In this document: in pieces, positions 15,795-24,802 of the stretch
Position numbering within the stretch: position 1 is the stretch's first letter
How the letters are laid out: each line of letters starts with the position of its first letter
Assembly: GCF_023101185.1 (NCBI RefSeq)
Contig: NZ_CP078077.1
Coordinates: forward strand, 1,021,630 to 1,085,629
Length of the DNA: 64,000 bases
Reading direction: 5' to 3'
DNA from: Microbacterium galbinum
GTDB lineage: Bacteria > Actinomycetota > Actinomycetes > Actinomycetales > Microbacteriaceae
Program-made: the position numbers and the translations under genes
The notes under the pieces: generated by a model
What the model was told of the DNA's origin: nothing
Database searches by the model: none
What the model saw: only the letters and a program-made list of their open reading frames with translations

Positions 15795-18700
15795 TCAGGA
15801 GGCATCCGCCTCCGACGCGTCGGCCAGGACGGACCGACGACGCCGCACCATCAGCACACCGAGCGCGAGGAGAAGCGCTGCGGCGATGCCGACGGGCACC
15901 ACGGGGAAATCGGAGCCGGTCGACGCCAGGCCATCGGGGCCGGCCGCAGCCGCTCCACCGGCGGGGCCACCGTTCGACCCACCGCCCGGCGCACCGTCGG
16001 TCGGTGCCGCCGTCACGGTGACCGCGAGCGACGCGAGCCCCGAGCGGCCGGTGGCGGTGAGCGTGTGCTCTCCGACATCGACCGAGTCCGGAACGGTGAC
16101 GATCGCGGCGGCCGTGCCGTCGGCACCGATCGTGAGGGTGGCGAGGAGGACGGGCTCGGAGTGCAGCACCAGCTCGACCTCCTCACCCGCGACGAATCCG
16201 GCGATGTCGATCGTCGTCGGCACGCCGATCCGCAGCGCACCCCCCTCCACCGAGATGCTCCGCGCGGGGGTCTCGCCCTCGCCCGGATCCACCTCGGCGA
16301 TCGCGGTCGAGAGCACTCCCGCGACCTCTTCCACCGCCACCTGGGTGACCTCGGCATTGCCGGAGCCGGGGGTGGTGCGGTTCACCTTCGCGACGAGCGC
16401 CCGAGCGTCGTCGAGGGCCGCATCGAGCGCGGCATCCGACACCGATGCGGCGAGCGCATCGCCCTCGGCGATCAACGCCTCGATCTCGCTCGTATCGACG
16501 ATCTCCACCGTGACCCGCACGGGGTTGCCTGCGCTGAACTCGAAGATCAGCCCCGACGTCCCGAGCATCTTGTCGGCGTAGAAGGCCGGGGTCAGCCGGT
16601 AGACGCTGACGCCCTCCGCACCGGCGGTGACGGTGTAGTCGTCGGCGTCGAGCGATCCGACGACCGCTCCCGACGTCGTGACGTAGCGGATCGCGTCGAG
16701 CGTGGCGCCGTCGGCATCCGCGGTGAACTCCACCAGGTTGTTCGGGTTGTCGGCCTGCGCGGGGTTGCGGTCGAACACGCCGATCGCGGGCGTGACGACC
16801 GGCTGGGCGTCGTCGGCGTTGCGGTAGACCGAGATGCGCGTGAGCGTGGGCTTGTAGACCTCGCCGGGCAGCATGCTCGTGATCGAGAGGCGCAGCTTCG
16901 ACGAGGTGACCGTGCCGAAGCCGTCGATCACGGCGTCGCGACCGATGCCCGAGTCGCGGGTGACGAACGCCTCCCACTGCTCGGTCTCGGCGTTCCAGCT
17001 CTGCAGCGCGAAGTCCTTCACGCGCAGCCCCGTTCCGGAGTCCGTGAACTCGTCGAGCACGACCTCGTCGAACGCGGTCTCGGCGCCGAAGTCGATGTCG
17101 ATCGTCAGCGGGAACGTGGCGTCGTCCGCGGCCGCCCAGCGGGTGGTCGGGTCGCCGTCGACGAGCTTGTCGGCCGAGAGCACGAAGTTCTGGTGCGGAT
17201 GCGTCGAGCTCGCCGTCGCGGTCTTGCCGAGGGCCAGGTCGACGCGGGTGTCGACGCCCTCCTCCTCGATCGGGTCGTCGTCGACGGGGTTCGTCACCAC
17301 CGGGCCGTTCGCCGTCTCGTGCAGACCGATGTCGGGGGCGTCGCCGCGGTACGAGGGGTCTCCGAAGAAGTCGAACTCGCCGATGCGCTCGTTGTAGCGG
17401 CCGGCGTCGACCAGCGGCGATGCGTCGTCGAGGCGGAAGATGCTCGCCGACTGCCGGATGTTCTCGACACCGGCGCCCTGCGCATAGTCGGCGGGGTCAC
17501 CGACGAAGAGCGGGTCGCCGATGACGGCCCGGTCGTCCTTCGGCTGCTGCGTCGAGTACTCGCCGCTCGCCTCGTAGTAGGCGTTGTTCGAGAACACCGC
17601 GCGGTCGAGGCCGCCCGGCTTCGCCGCCCACGTGGTCGTGTCGGTCGTGGAGGTGTTGTAGAAGATGTTGTTCGCGAAGTAGACGCGGTCCTTCAGCACC
17701 TCGTCGTGCACCGACTCGAGGATCGACCCGTCGTAGACGAACACGTTGTTGAGCACGTACGTCGGCGAGTAGTTGCTCGACAGCATGTTCTTCCAGATCA
17801 CGCCGTTGTCGTTGACGCTGAGGTTGTACCGGGCGACGGAGTTTCCGCTGTTGCCCATGTACGCCATCCAGCCGCCCTTGTTGTCGTGCGAGTAGTTGTA
17901 CTCGTAGGTCACGTCGAAGTTGGTGAACTCGAGGTCCCACGGGGTGGCGTCGTACTGGTTGGCCGGCCCGTCGTAGATCTCGTTGAACCGCATGACCGAC
18001 TCGGCGCCGGCCCAGAGGTAGAGCCCGGCCGAGACCTGCTCGTAGCGCTGCAGCCAGCCGTTGGCCTCGTTGTACTCGGCGAGCAGGTTCTTCGTGTTCG
18101 CGAACTGGTACGGCCCCTGGCCGATGCTCTCGGCGTAGTTGTGGGCGATGTGCACGTTGCGGCTGTAGAGGTCGCGGTCACGCACCCAGAGCTGTTCCCA
18201 CCCCTCGTGGAACTTGCCGGTCTCGTCGTTGTATCCGACCTGGTCTCCGAACCAGTTGAAGCCGAACTGGATGGCGTGCAGCTCGACGCGCTCGAACGTG
18301 TTGTTCACGATCTCGATGTCCCGGAAGTAGTGGCCGCCGGTCGCGTACGCGCCGTACTGCTGCGAGCCGAACACCTGGAAGTTCACACCGCCGTAATGGA
18401 TGCGCTGCCAGATGCTCGGGCCGTCGATGTCGTGCACGTGGAGATCGCGGATCACGATGCCGTCCATGATCGTGTCGGCACCGGCGGGGAGCAGATCGGC
18501 GTTGATCGAGACCGAGACCCCGTCGCGCACGTAGGAGCCGCGCGTGATGTCGGTGGCGAAGTCGTCGTCGTTGCTGAGCTCCAGGTTCGCGATGTGCACG
18601 TACTCCTGGTTGCGCAGGTTCACCGCTCCGGTGAGGCCGACGGTCTGGACGTTCTTGGTCGTGCCCGACGTGAAGGGGCTGGGCACGTTGCCGTTGGTGG

Positions 18701-19106
18701 CGATGTAGGGCAGGCCGTCCTCCGGGTCGCCGTAGGCGTCGATGACGATGGGCTTGCCCGCCTCGCCCGATCCCTTGGGCCAGAGCTGCTGGTCGCTCCA
18801 CGTCTCGCCGCCCTTGAGCAGGATGCGGTCGCCGGGAAGGAAGGTGGTGTCGTTGGCCTTGGCGAGCGACTTCCAGGCGGTCGCCTCGGAGGTTCCGGAT
18901 GCCGCGTCGTCACCGCCTGTGGCGTCGAGGAAGTAGTCGGTGCCGCCGTAGGGGTTCGCCGTGGCGCCCGCCCAGCCGGCGTCGGTGACGTCGGCGACGG
19001 CGGGGGCCGCGGCGACGCCGGCGAGGGCGGTCGTCGCGAGGATGCTCGTGAGGGCGAAGGCGCCGAAGCGTCGACCTCGATGTCTCGGGGGGCGGTGTCG
19101 TGTCAT
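15795..19106 (-). CDS. Secreted beta-helix protein with carbohydrate-binding modules and LAxTG anchor
   Basis: A 1103-aa surface protein. The signal peptide (residues 1-38, ending AVA) is followed by a right-handed parallel beta-helix of about 45-600, typical of polysaccharide lyases and glycosidases (YIATNGNVP, EIVNNTFERVELHAIQFG, NNVFVYDGSILESV). A discoidin-like F5/8 C module covers about 620-765, an X2-like module about 775-865, and a helical linker and Ig-like part run to 1040. LASTG at about 1059-1063, a hydrophobic helix and RRRRS form a sortase E-type anchor. AGGGA precedes ATG 19106. The activity is not assigned; it heads the glycan locus with the foldase-like gene upstream. Confidence 0.85.
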   Translation of the reverse strand: MTRHRPPRHRGRRFGAFALTSILATTALAGVAAAPAVADVTDAGWAGATANPYGGTDYFLDATGGDDAASGTSEATAWKSLAKANDTTFLPGDRILLKGGETWSDQQLWPKGSGEAGKPIVIDAYGDPEDGLPYIATNGNVPSPFTSGTTKNVQTVGLTGAVNLRNQEYVHIANLELSNDDDFATDITRGSYVRDGVSVSINADLLPAGADTIMDGIVIRDLHVHDIDGPSIWQRIHYGGVNFQVFGSQQYGAYATGGHYFRDIEIVNNTFERVELHAIQFGFNWFGDQVGYNDETGKFHEGWEQLWVRDRDLYSRNVHIAHNYAESIGQGPYQFANTKNLLAEYNEANGWLQRYEQVSAGLYLWAGAESVMRFNEIYDGPANQYDATPWDLEFTNFDVTYEYNYSHDNKGGWMAYMGNSGNSVARYNLSVNDNGVIWKNMLSSNYSPTYVLNNVFVYDGSILESVHDEVLKDRVYFANNIFYNTSTTDTTTWAAKPGGLDRAVFSNNAYYEASGEYSTQQPKDDRAVIGDPLFVGDPADYAQGAGVENIRQSASIFRLDDASPLVDAGRYNERIGEFDFFGDPSYRGDAPDIGLHETANGPVVTNPVDDDPIEEEGVDTRVDLALGKTATASSTHPHQNFVLSADKLVDGDPTTRWAAADDATFPLTIDIDFGAETAFDEVVLDEFTDSGTGLRVKDFALQSWNAETEQWEAFVTRDSGIGRDAVIDGFGTVTSSKLRLSITSMLPGEVYKPTLTRISVYRNADDAQPVVTPAIGVFDRNPAQADNPNNLVEFTADADGATLDAIRYVTTSGAVVGSLDADDYTVTAGAEGVSVYRLTPAFYADKMLGTSGLIFEFSAGNPVRVTVEIVDTSEIEALIAEGDALAASVSDAALDAALDDARALVAKVNRTTPGSGNAEVTQVAVEEVAGVLSTAIAEVDPGEGETPARSISVEGGALRIGVPTTIDIAGFVAGEEVELVLHSEPVLLATLTIGADGTAAAIVTVPDSVDVGEHTLTATGRSGLASLAVTVTAAPTDGAPGGGSNGGPAGGAAAAGPDGLASTGSDFPVVPVGIAAALLLALGVLMVRRRRSVLADASEADAS

Positions 19107-19156
19107 TGCGGGTCCCTTCTTCGGAGGTTGCTGCGGGGGCAGGACGGCGGGGGCCG

Positions 19157-20074
19157 TCAGTCGGAGACGTTCTGGTGGGCCCGGGCCTCGGCGATCGCCG
19201 CGGTGAGCTTCTCGTCGAGCAGGACGCTGCGGATGCGTTCGCGGTAGCGCTCGTAGGCGGCGTCGGCATCGACCTCGCGGGCATCGACGCGGTAGGCCGC
19301 CCAGCCGGATCGCGAGGGTTCGGGACCCGCCGTTCCGCCGATGTCGGCGGCACGGATCGCGGCGGCGGTCTCGGGGTTCCACAGGCCGTCGACGAGCTCG
19401 GCATCCGCGACGGTGATCGTCTCGACCTGCACGTCTGCGGTGTCACCCGTGGCCAGTGCGCGTTCGAGGATCGCCTGCGCGGCGGCCGGGTCGGCCTCGT
19501 CGGTGCGGAGGCGGGTGAGGGTGTGGGTCGTCGCGGCGGATGCCCACTCCGACGATTCGGCATCGAAGCGCGCGCGCACCTCGTCGTCGCCGACGGCGAA
19601 GCGGGGGTCATCGGAGGAGAGGAGCGCGCGGGCGGTCGCCTCCCGGATGTCGGTGAGGCTCTTGGAGTAGAACGTGCGGGCGCTGTAGGAGATCGGGCCG
19701 TAGACGACCTCGCCCGCGCGCTGCGCCTCGGCGCGTGCGGCGTTGACCTCGTCGAGCGCATCGAGGATGTCGGCCGGGCGCTCGAGGTCGGTCGCCCCGA
19801 CCGCGCGGGCGACCTCGAGGAGCGCCAGGTCGTCGCGGAGGGAGTCGATCGCCGCCGCGCGCACATCGGCGTCATCACCGCCGGCCTGCTCGGCCGCGCG
19901 GCCGGCGCGATCGACGCCGATCGCGAGCTCGTCGTCGGTGAGCACGATCCCGTCGATCTCGGCGCGCGCCGGCGATGACACGGTCAGCGGGATCGCCACT
20001 GCGGCGACCGCCGCGAGAGCGAGCACACCCGCACCCCAGGCGGCGAGTCGCCGCCGATGCTGCCGTCTGTCCAC
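19157..20074 (-). CDS. Membrane-anchored SurA/PrsA-like foldase-type protein
   Basis: A 305-aa protein with a short basic N-terminus and one membrane helix (AAWGAGVLALAAVAAVAIPL, near 10-30), then a long soluble extracytoplasmic part rich in helices and charged residues. The layout resembles SurA/PrsA N-terminal chaperone regions; a full parvulin domain is not recognisable. GTG 20074 is chosen for its GAGGGAG ribosome site; an open frame extends to 20131 without one. It lies 50 nt upstream of the beta-helix gene in the same direction, so it may help fold that large secreted protein. This role is inference. Confidence 0.65.
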   Translation of the reverse strand: MDRRQHRRRLAAWGAGVLALAAVAAVAIPLTVSSPARAEIDGIVLTDDELAIGVDRAGRAAEQAGGDDADVRAAAIDSLRDDLALLEVARAVGATDLERPADILDALDEVNAARAEAQRAGEVVYGPISYSARTFYSKSLTDIREATARALLSSDDPRFAVGDDEVRARFDAESSEWASAATTHTLTRLRTDEADPAAAQAILERALATGDTADVQVETITVADAELVDGLWNPETAAAIRAADIGGTAGPEPSRSGWAAYRVDAREVDADAAYERYRERIRSVLLDEKLTAAIAEARAHQNVSD

Positions 20075-20117
20075 GCTGTCTCCCTCGTCGGATCCGTGTT
20101 CAGGAGGATGGCACAGA

Positions 20118-20133
20118 TTGTGATCGATCACAA
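20118..20133. promoter_or_regulatory. Perfect palindrome TTGTGATCGATCACAA
   Basis: A 16-bp perfect palindrome 44 nt upstream of the foldase-like gene and about 90 nt before the GH35 start. It resembles a CRP half-site pair, but with a 4-nt instead of a 6-nt centre, so a GntR-type or other dimeric regulator is equally possible. Confidence 0.5.
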
Positions 20134-20183
20134 CAGTTGCAGGCGACTCTCCTCAGAATCCATGATTCCTCGGAATATCAAGA

Positions 20184-20199
20184 GTGATATCGATGCCAA
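20184..20199. promoter_or_regulatory. Degenerate LacI-type operator before GH35 gene
   Basis: GTGATATCGATGCCAA matches 13 of 16 positions of the perfect palindrome TTGGCATCGATGCCAA at 28117-28132. It ends 8 nt before a CATAAT -10 hexamer (20208-20213), so binding there would block RNA polymerase. Confidence 0.6.
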
Positions 20200-20220
20200 T
20201 TTGCCCCCATAATGGATCTC

Positions 20221-22050
20221 ATGCCTTCTGCACTCGTCACTCCCGCGTCTGACGCGACCGTTCCGGCGCCCGCCGCGCCGACGCTCTCCTGGGCCGGGAA
20301 CCGCCTCCTGCGCGAGGGCACGCGCACCCGCATCCTCGCCGGGTCGCTGCACTACTTCCGCGTGCATCCCGACCAGTGGCGCGACCGCCTCCAGCGGCTG
20401 CGCGACCTCGGCCTGAACACGGTCGACACCTACGTGCCCTGGAACTTCCACCAGCCGAGCCCCGACGACGCTCCCGACTTCACCGAATGGCGCGACATCG
20501 TCGCGTTCCTGCGGATCGCGGCCGAGGTCGGACTCGACGCGATCGTGCGCCCCGGGCCCTACATCTGCGCGGAGTGGACCAACGGCGGCCTGCCCACGTG
20601 GCTCACGGCATCCGGCATCCCCCTGCGCACCGCCGACCCGCGCTTCCTCGACGCGGTCGACGCCTGGTTCGCCGCTCTGCTCCCCCGCCTCACCGACCTG
20701 CAGGCCAACGTCGGCGGCCCGGTGATCGCCGTGCAGGTCGAGAACGAGTTCGGCAGCTACGGCGACGACCCGTCGTACGTGGCCGAGGTCGCGCGGCTCC
20801 TGCGCGCGCACGGCGTCACCGAGATGCTCTACACAGCCGACGGCCCGACCGACCTCATGCTCGACGCAGGCATGCTGCCCGACACCCTCGCCGCCCTCAC
20901 GCTCGGCTCGCAGCCCGGCGCCGCGCGCGAGCTCATCCGCCGTCGCCGCCCCGATGAACCCTTCTTCGTCGCGGAGTTCTGGAACGGATGGTTCGACCAT
21001 TGGGGCACGGCCCACCACGTGCGCGGCACCGCGAGCGCGGCCGGCACGCTCGCCGGCATCATCGAGGACGGCGGCAGCGTCAGCATCTACATGGCCCACG
21101 GCGGCACCAACTTCGGCCTCTGGTCGGGCGCGAACCGGGTCGACGGGCGGTTGATGGCGACGACGACGAGCTACGACTCCGACGCGCCCATCGCCGAGGA
21201 CGGCACGCTGACGCCGAAGTTCTTCGCGATGCGCGAGGTGCTCGGTGCCACCGAGCCGGTGCGCAGCGCCCAGCCAGAATTCCTCGCGCCTCAGCGGATC
21301 GACGTCGCGCGCGGTGCCGACCTGCCGGCGGTCCTGGATGCCGCCGCCACGGGGCCCCGCCGAGTCGCGGCCACGAGCAGCTTCGAGGAGCTCGGCACCG
21401 ACGACGGCTTCGTCCGCTACACGGCCGACACGCTCCTGCCCGATCGCGAGCTGCGTCTGGTCTTCGAGCGCATCGCCGACCGCGCCTTCGTCTTCGTCGA
21501 CGGAGAACCCGTCGGCGAGATCGAGGAGCGCGGCGAGATCGTCGTACGCGGTCACGGCGCCCGCGCCCGCATCGTCGTGCTGGTCGAGAACCGCGGACGC
21601 GTGAACTACGGATCATCGATCGGCGAGCGCAAGGGGATGCTCGGCCCCGTCCTGGTCGATCGCCGGATCGTGCAGCACTGGGAGGCATCCGCCGTCGACC
21701 CCACGACCTTCGACCTCGAAGCCCTGCGTGCCCCCGCGCAGCCCGACACCGAACGGCCCGACACCGAACGACCCGGCCTCGCCACGGCATCCTTCGACAT
21801 CACCAGCGCCGTGCGCGACACGCACCTCGCCCTCCCCGGCTGGGGCACGGGACTCGTCTGGGTCAACGGGTTCCTGCTGGGCCGCTACTCCGAGGTCGGA
21901 CCGCAGCAGACGCAGTACGTGCCCGCACCCCTGCTGCGCGCCGGCACGAACGAGATCGTGCTCCTCGAGCTGCGCCGCCGCGGCGGGGCGCTCGAGTTGC
22001 GGGCGACGGCCGAGCTCGGCCCCGAAGAGGAGTACGTCGAGGAGTTCTGA
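20221..22050 (+). CDS. GH35 beta-galactosidase
   Basis: A 609-aa cytoplasmic glycosidase of family 35 that removes terminal beta-galactose. The TIM barrel opens with LAGSLHYFRVHPDQWRDRL. The acid/base Glu176 lies in VQVENEFGSYG and the nucleophile Glu252 in VAEFWNGWFDHWG. C-terminal jelly-roll modules follow (RGRVNYGSSIGERKGMLGP; a late WVNGFLLGRY segment). No signal peptide is present, so it acts on imported oligosaccharides. ATG 20221 is preferred because CATAAT lies 7 nt upstream, fitting a leaderless mRNA; ATG 20212 is the alternative. It is convergent with the LacI gene. Confidence 0.93.
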   Translation: MPSALVTPASDATVPAPAAPTLSWAGNRLLREGTRTRILAGSLHYFRVHPDQWRDRLQRLRDLGLNTVDTYVPWNFHQPSPDDAPDFTEWRDIVAFLRIAAEVGLDAIVRPGPYICAEWTNGGLPTWLTASGIPLRTADPRFLDAVDAWFAALLPRLTDLQANVGGPVIAVQVENEFGSYGDDPSYVAEVARLLRAHGVTEMLYTADGPTDLMLDAGMLPDTLAALTLGSQPGAARELIRRRRPDEPFFVAEFWNGWFDHWGTAHHVRGTASAAGTLAGIIEDGGSVSIYMAHGGTNFGLWSGANRVDGRLMATTTSYDSDAPIAEDGTLTPKFFAMREVLGATEPVRSAQPEFLAPQRIDVARGADLPAVLDAAATGPRRVAATSSFEELGTDDGFVRYTADTLLPDRELRLVFERIADRAFVFVDGEPVGEIEERGEIVVRGHGARARIVVLVENRGRVNYGSSIGERKGMLGPVLVDRRIVQHWEASAVDPTTFDLEALRAPAQPDTERPDTERPGLATASFDITSAVRDTHLALPGWGTGLVWVNGFLLGRYSEVGPQQTQYVPAPLLRAGTNEIVLLELRRRGGALELRATAELGPEEEYVEEF

Positions 22051-22053
22051 GCG

Positions 22054-23079
22054 TCAGCGCGCGGGCGGCGCCGTGCTGCCGCGCACGATCAACTCGGGCG
22101 CGATGTGGGCGTTGCGCTGCTCGTCGGCGTCGCCGTCGAGTTCGGCGATCACCCGCTCGACGGCGAGTTCACCCATGCGCTCGAACGGCTGGCGCACCGT
22201 CGTGAGCGGCGGCGACAGGTACTGGGCGACCGGGATGTCATCCATGGCGACCACCGAGATGTCGCCGGGCACGTCGCGCCCCAGTTCGCGCAGCGCGTGG
22301 ATCACGCCGATCGCCATCTCATCGGACGACACGAACACGGCCGTCGCGTCGGCCACCCGGCCGAGCACGAGACCGAGCTGATAACCGGATGCCGGGGTCC
22401 AGTCCCCGTTGAGCACGGGGGGCGCGGTCTTGCCGGCCTCCGCGAGCGCCGCGGCCCACCCCTGGGTGCGGCCCGAGGCGTCCTTCCAGTTCGCCGGACC
22501 GGCGATGTGCCACACGGTCTCGTGCCCCAGGTCGATGAGGTGCTGCGTGGCCAGGCGTCCGGCGGCCTCCTGATCGAGGTCGACCACGACGTCGGCCGCC
22601 GAGGTGTCGGCATCGATGACCGCGGTCGGGATGCCGTGGACGGCCTTCGCGAGTGCGGGCTCGTCCCAGATCGGGACGGCGATCACGAGGGCGTCGACGC
22701 CCTGGTCGCGCAACCGCCCGATGCCGCCGGCGATCGCCGCGGCCGAGACCGAGGTCGTGCCGGCAGAGGAGACGAAGTAGCCGCGGGCGCGCGCGGCGCG
22801 ATGGATGCCGAGCATGATCGAGCTCGCCGCGTACTGATCGGATTCGTGGGTGAGCACGCCGATGGTCATGCTGCGACCCGTGACGAGGGCGCGCGCGAGA
22901 CCCGTGCGGCGGTATCCCGTGCTCTCCACGGCGTTCTCGACCTGCAGTCGGGTCACCTCCGAGACGTTGGGGTGATCGCGGAGCACGCGCGAGACGGTCT
23001 GCGGAGACACTCCCGCCAGGGCGGCGACATCCGCCATGGTCGGAGGGCGGACGCGGCCCGCGCTGGTGGTCTTCGGCAT
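22054..23079 (-). CDS. LacI-family transcriptional regulator
   Basis: A 341-aa repressor. The helix-turn-helix at residues 14-40 reads TMADVAALAGVSPQTVSRVL, followed by the hinge helix TGYRRTGLARAL. The sugar-binding domain runs 65-330 (MTIGVLTHESDQYAASSIML, FVSSDEMAIGVIHALREL, DDIPVAQYLSPPLTTVRQP). The ligand is probably a sugar imported by the locus. GGAACGGAT precedes ATG 23079. Candidate operators are the TTGGCATCGATGCCAA palindrome before the ABC binding-protein gene and its degenerate copy before GH35, both with the central CG usual for this family. Confidence 0.93.
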   Translation of the reverse strand: MPKTTSAGRVRPPTMADVAALAGVSPQTVSRVLRDHPNVSEVTRLQVENAVESTGYRRTGLARALVTGRSMTIGVLTHESDQYAASSIMLGIHRAARARGYFVSSAGTTSVSAAAIAGGIGRLRDQGVDALVIAVPIWDEPALAKAVHGIPTAVIDADTSAADVVVDLDQEAAGRLATQHLIDLGHETVWHIAGPANWKDASGRTQGWAAALAEAGKTAPPVLNGDWTPASGYQLGLVLGRVADATAVFVSSDEMAIGVIHALRELGRDVPGDISVVAMDDIPVAQYLSPPLTTVRQPFERMGELAVERVIAELDGDADEQRNAHIAPELIVRGSTAPPAR

Positions 23080-23159
23080 ATCCGTTCCGGTGGGATCGAC
23101 AGCGCCCCTGGTGGCGTGTTGCCTCATGTTAGCGGATGTGATCGGTGCCGCCGCGGAGG

Positions 23160-24602
23160 TCACCAGGCACCCGTCCGACGGAACACCCGCACCTGCGAAA
23201 GGGCCACGGGACCGCGGCATCCGACGATCTCGACCTCGACCGCGCGCACGCCGTCGACCGCGGCATCGACGATGCGCTGGGCACCCACCGACGCGCCGCT
23301 TCGCTCCGCGAGCACGGTGCCGTCGGCGCCGCGGAAGCGCACGACGAAGCCGTCGACGCGCTGACCCTGCACGATGTCCTCCCGCAGGGCGACGCCGGCG
23401 ATGTCGGCATCCGTCTCGAAGCGCAGCACCACGGATGCCGGCACGTCGTCGGCCTCGACCCGCCACACCCCGCCGGGCCCGGGCGCCGCCGACAGCGACG
23501 ACGCCGAGAACTCGGCCACGGCCGTCGCGGCGATGTCGCTCTCGTCGAGCGAGCGGATGAGCTCGCCGAGTCGCGCGAGCATCGCGCGGTCGGACTCGGC
23601 GATGTGACCGGTGGCCGCGGGCGGCACGTTGAGCAGGAACGTCGCGTTGCCGCCGACGCTGCGACGGTAGATCTCGAAGAGCTCCTCGGGCGAGCGCACC
23701 GCGTCGTCCTCGGCGGGGTGGTGGAACCATCCCGGTCGCGTCGACGTGTTCACCTCTGCCGGGTACCAGACCAGCGGATCCGTCGATGCGAGGAGCGCGT
23801 CGCGGCCACCGAGGTCCTCCTCATCGCTGCGCACCAGGCGCGAGAAGAGACCGTCGTCGACCTGCTGCGAGCGCGACGCGGTCGACTCCGCCTCACGGAG
23901 CGATGCCGGGACGACGCTCCATTCCTCGGGCCGGGTGTCGCCGGCCTCGTTCCCGCACCACCGCACGTCCGGACCGCACACGCTGATGACGGCGTCGGGC
24001 TGCAGGCGGCGGACGAGTGCGTAGTAGCGGTCCCAGTCGTAGTACTGGCGCCGCCCATCCGCGCCCTCGCCGTTCGCGCCGTCGAGCCACACCGAGAAGA
24101 TCGGCCCGTAGCCGGTGAGCAGCTCGGTGAGCTGAGCCACGAAGAAGTCGTCGTAGGGCGTGCCGGTGCCGTAGGTCGCCTCAGTGCGGTCCCACGGCGA
24201 GAGATACACCCCGAACGCGAGCCCCTCGGCGGCGCAGGCATCGGCGACCTCGCGCACGAGATCGCCCGAACCCCCGCGCCACGGGCTCGCCGCGACCGTG
24301 TGCGCGGAGTGCGCGCTCGGCCACAGGGCGAAGCCGTCGTGGTGCTTGCAGGTGAGGATCACCGCGGTCATCCCGGCGGCGGCGAGGTCGCGCACCCAGG
24401 CGCGCGCATCCACGTCGACCGGGTCGAACAGCGCGGGGTCCTCGTGGCCGAGTCCCCACTCACGATCGGTCATCGTGTTCATGCCGAAGTGCAGGAAGCC
24501 GTAGAACTCCCGACGCTGCCAGGCGAGCTGGCGTTCGGAGGGCACGACGGCGGCGGCCTCGGCCAGACGGGCGGTCTCGGTCGGACGGGATGCCGCGGTC
24601 AA
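23160..24602 (-). CDS. GH29 alpha-L-fucosidase
   Basis: A 480-aa cytoplasmic glycosidase of family 29, which releases alpha-linked fucose with retention. The barrel carries FYGFLHFGMNTMTDREWG near the start, TCKHHDGFALWPS, and the nucleophile Asp174 in SVWLDGANGEG. A C-terminal beta-sandwich follows (WRVEADDVPASVVLRFETD). There is no signal peptide. The start is TTG 24602, supported by AGGAGG 5 nt upstream and a 4-nt overlap with the small membrane gene before it. It is the last gene of the ABC transporter operon, which suggests a fucosylated galactoside as the substrate of the locus. Confidence 0.92.
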   Translation of the reverse strand: MTAASRPTETARLAEAAAVVPSERQLAWQRREFYGFLHFGMNTMTDREWGLGHEDPALFDPVDVDARAWVRDLAAAGMTAVILTCKHHDGFALWPSAHSAHTVAASPWRGGSGDLVREVADACAAEGLAFGVYLSPWDRTEATYGTGTPYDDFFVAQLTELLTGYGPIFSVWLDGANGEGADGRRQYYDWDRYYALVRRLQPDAVISVCGPDVRWCGNEAGDTRPEEWSVVPASLREAESTASRSQQVDDGLFSRLVRSDEEDLGGRDALLASTDPLVWYPAEVNTSTRPGWFHHPAEDDAVRSPEELFEIYRRSVGGNATFLLNVPPAATGHIAESDRAMLARLGELIRSLDESDIAATAVAEFSASSLSAAPGPGGVWRVEADDVPASVVLRFETDADIAGVALREDIVQGQRVDGFVVRFRGADGTVLAERSGASVGAQRIVDAAVDGVRAVEVEIVGCRGPVALSQVRVFRRTGAW

Positions 24603-24802
24603 CGGTGCCTCCTGTTGAAGATCGCGAGCTGCGCGATGAGCACGGCGAGGGCACCGAGCATCGTCAGCAGCTGGGGCCAGCCGGTGGTCTGCTGGGCGAC
24701 GATGATGGTCGTGATCGCGGCGACGAAGACGACGGCGTGGACGATGCCGACGACGAGCGCCTGCACGTCGATCACACGACGGGGAGTGGGACGACCGGTC
24801 AT
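24599..24802 (-). CDS. Small two-helix membrane protein, 67 aa
   Basis: A short protein with two transmembrane helices, about residues 13-37 (VQALVVGIVHAVVFVAAITT) and 42-62 (WPQLLTMLGALAVLIAQLAI), and a basic end NRRHR. No family is recognised. It overlaps the upstream permease gene and the downstream fucosidase gene by 4 nt each, so translation is coupled through all three. Its place directly after the two permease genes suggests an accessory or stabilising role for the importer. Confidence 0.75.
   Translation of the reverse strand: MTGRPTPRRVIDVQALVVGIVHAVVFVAAITTIIVAQQTTGWPQLLTMLGALAVLIAQLAIFNRRHR

Noticed and set aside
15732..19247. Very long open frame on the plus strand (about 1170 codons)
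   Set aside because: It is antisense to the clear beta-helix protein, has Arg/Val/Gly-rich shadow composition and no domain. It is open only because of high GC.
20118..20133. CRP binding site TGTGATCGATCACA
   Set aside because: The half-sites match but the centre is 4 nt instead of 6, so I keep it only as a palindrome of unknown regulator.
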